The translations under genes and the position numbers were made by a program. Of a stretch of 64,000 bases of DNA, positions 61,786 to 64,000 are shown piece after piece. Each line of letters opens with the position of its first letter. The stretch's first letter is position 1. Source of the DNA: Artemisia argyi (taxonomy: Eukaryota; Streptophyta; Magnoliopsida; Asterales; Asteraceae); the NCBI GenBank assembly GCA_030686995.1, contig CM060684.1:5353897-5417896 (forward strand). The letters run 5' to 3'. The notes beneath the pieces are model-generated. The model did no database searches, was not told where the DNA came from, and was given only the letters and a program-made list of their open reading frames with translations.

Positions 61786-61797
61786 TTTGTAAACTAT

Positions 61798-62969
61798 CAG
61801 AGATTTTTCAAAAATTCTTTATAAAAATGCTTGACATAGTTTTATTCGAAACGTTGCTCATATAATGTATCAACTTATATTGCTTTATGCATTTTATAAT
61901 AAATATATATAATAATAAGAATCGAAAATAATACACAAAAGTGTGAAATATTAACGGCTCATTACATAAAGTAAACTAAATAAAACAAAGAATTCGAATT
62001 TTATTAAATTGGTGCAGGTTTTGTTTGCATGACAAACTAAATTACTAAACTATATATATTTTACTTATATGTCTCAAAATTATAGTCCACATTTACATTT
62101 TGCGATTTTTCAAAAATAATTATCCAAAATTTTATTCAACTAATTAAAAGAAATTTTAGCGATAGAGATCATATTTAATTGATTGAAAAATATGACGGTC
62201 TCATTTTTCTTACACTGTGTCTTTTTTGTTTGAAAAAAAAAATAGTTTTGAAGGAAGAGAATATCTGTTTAAACTTTGTAAAATTTAGTAGGGGCATTTT
62301 TTTTATAGCCTCATCTAGGGCAACCAAAATCATAGGACCGGCCTGCTCAATGTAGTACATGCTTCTCCAGTACATATTTAAATTATTAATACCATTAATC
62401 TAAAAAAAATGTAAGCTTTGTCCAAAAATATATATAATAGAAGTTCTTCTTCATTTCAAGTGGAAAATAAAAATTACAATAAGATGGCAGGCAAGCGAGC
62501 AACAAGTTGCGCCGCAACCCCCTTTTGGATAGCAAACCCAATCCTACTAAAAATGAAGTATATAATGTCCAATCAAAGTGACTGACTTTCCGCGAGTACC
62601 ATTTCCTCAAACAATTAAGCTAACCGCCCACAACATTAAGTTCCCAAGTGTAACAACAACCTCAAAAACGTATGAACACATAAAGGTGGTGGTTTTTAGA
62701 GAGAAGGTGGTGGGTTAATTTAGTATGTATGTTGGTTTATACGATATTTTTTGGGGTAGTTTCATATCTCCCCTCATTTTAGTTAGAAATTTCATATATA
62801 CTCAAACATGCATTAAAAACATTGTACATTATACATTTAATATTTGCACTTTGAGTATATATGAAATTAATTATGAAAGTAAGGTGATATATGAAATTAA
62901 TCCATATATTTTCTTCATGTGCGTATGACATATGTAATGATATCAAATTTCTTCGTGTGAACGTATTCA
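61798..62969. other. Intergenic AT-rich sequence, no gene seen
   Basis: Only short frames without recognisable features on either strand. Confidence 0.45.
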
Positions 62970-62978
62970 TAATTTTTG

Positions 62979-63278
62979 GAGTTAATTACATAAATGGTCA
63001 CTGTGGTTTGTCCATTTTTCACATTTAGTCACTGAACTTTTTTTTTGACATACATGGTCACTGAAGTTTCAAATCGTTACAAATTCAGTCATTAAGATTT
63101 CAATTTCATTACATAAATGGTCATTGTGGTTTGAAACTTCAGTGACCATTTATGTAACGAAATGGACTGAATTTGTAACGATTTGAAACTTCAGTGACCA
63201 TGTATGTCAAAAAAAAAAGTTCGATGACTAAATGTGAAAAAATGGACAAACCATAGTGACCATTTATGTAATTAACTC
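62979..63278. mobile_element. Foldback MULE-type MITE
   Basis: 300-bp near-perfect palindrome from GAGTTAATTACATAAATGGT to its complement, arms of about 130 bp. It is flanked by a perfect 9-bp duplication TAATTTTTG (62970-62978 and 63279-63287). Nine-base duplications and long inverted termini are typical of Mutator-like elements. No coding sequence. Confidence 0.88.
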
Positions 63279-63287
63279 TAATTTTTG

Positions 63288-64000
63288 CCTTACTTGAAAG
63301 TAAAATGGTTTTTGGTTAATCTATAGTATCAACAAAACCAAAATTTTAATGGTTAAAATTCACTATTTTTTAGTTGATAAACCTGAAAATGCACTATTTG
63401 AATGCGTGTGATAGAGAGCAACAATAACCAGAATAAGAATATTATTAAAAAAAACTAAAAATAAAACCTAAAAGAAATTAAAAACAAGTTTGGAAAGGAG
63501 ATGACTCGAACATGAGATCTACTCAGTCTTCATGGGAGATAATCCTTGGCCATCAAGCCAACCATACTCAACAATCATATTTATCAAATACAATTATTTA
63601 TGGAAAATATTTAGGTTCCAAAAGGTTTTTTTTTTTATTCGCGTTTTCGACACGTCTATGTTTGGGGAGACCCCTTAAAAAACACTTTTGGCGTAGCGAC
63701 ATTTTCTCGATTGAAAAACCAATTAACCAATGAGAGTGCTCGATTTCAAAATGGAGCCCTCCAATTGGTTAATCGATTTCAAAAAACATGGTATTTTAAG
63801 TTTATTAGTTGTGTTCAACAAATGTCATGGTGACACAAGTTAAAAAAAGTCATACTGGTATTATTTGGTAACTACCGTCTAAAAATGTTGGTAATAATTA
63901 GTTAGGTGACGCTACGGTGTTCCATGGATATAAAAACTTGGTTAAACATATGTAAAAGACTAAATATTGAGATATAAAAACTTACAAGGTGACAACAAAA
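63288..64000. other. Right edge of window, no gene seen
   Basis: AT-rich sequence. A plus-strand frame at 63512-63733 has no recognisable domain. A CCAATTGGTTAAT/ATTAACCAATGAG inverse pair occurs near 63718-63773, but no larger structure was found. Confidence 0.4.

Overview
The window is plant nuclear DNA from a eudicot. It holds two TIR-NBS-LRR (TNL) immune receptor genes with plant GT-AG introns, a class absent from grasses, together with nested Ty3/Gypsy and Copia-type LTR elements, MITEs and a tRNA-derived SINE. The Ty3 polyprotein and LTR style resemble elements common in Asteraceae (daisy family); that placement is inference.

1-25917 is a nest of retroelements. Element A is a Ty3/Gypsy chromovirus-type element on the minus strand, with its 3' LTR cut by the left window edge (1-427) and its 5' LTR at 20342-23884. 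Its gag-pol is broken by two nonsense codons, one frameshift and a lost start codon. Two later insertions sit in it: a 3.18 kb solo LTR inside integrase (1028-4207, TSD CTGTG) and element B (8601-18888, TSD CATAC). B has large LTRs and no coding capacity, and half of its 3' LTR is inverted. A itself sits in an older LTR related to B's (23885-25917), which in turn interrupts a phosphatase-like exon.

25918-37088 and about 49950-60736 are two copies of one block of roughly 11 kb in direct orientation. Each copy carries, in order, a purple acid phosphatase pseudogene (+), an unrecognised multi-exon gene remnant (-), a plant O-fucosyltransferase pseudogene (+) and a TNL gene (-). Both TNLs have open reading frames across consistent splice junctions. 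They differ in LRR repeat number, in a 20-residue duplication at NB-ARC motif RNBS-B, and in the C-terminal exon. The TIR exon and 2 kb of 5' flank are almost identical between copies, while the 3' parts are more diverged.

Between the copies lie a non-coding Copia-type derivative with a truncated 5' LTR (37089-44492), a compact and apparently intact bHLH gene in five coding exons (45476-46850), and an AT-rich stretch with five long A or T runs (47995-48850). After the second copy (60737-64000) I see no gene, only two MITEs and a SINE with a clean 12-bp target duplication.

The likely working genes are the two TNLs and the bHLH. I found no CRISPR array, operon or clearly new molecular system. 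The most unusual structures are the rearranged element B and the unequal evolution of the TNL pair.
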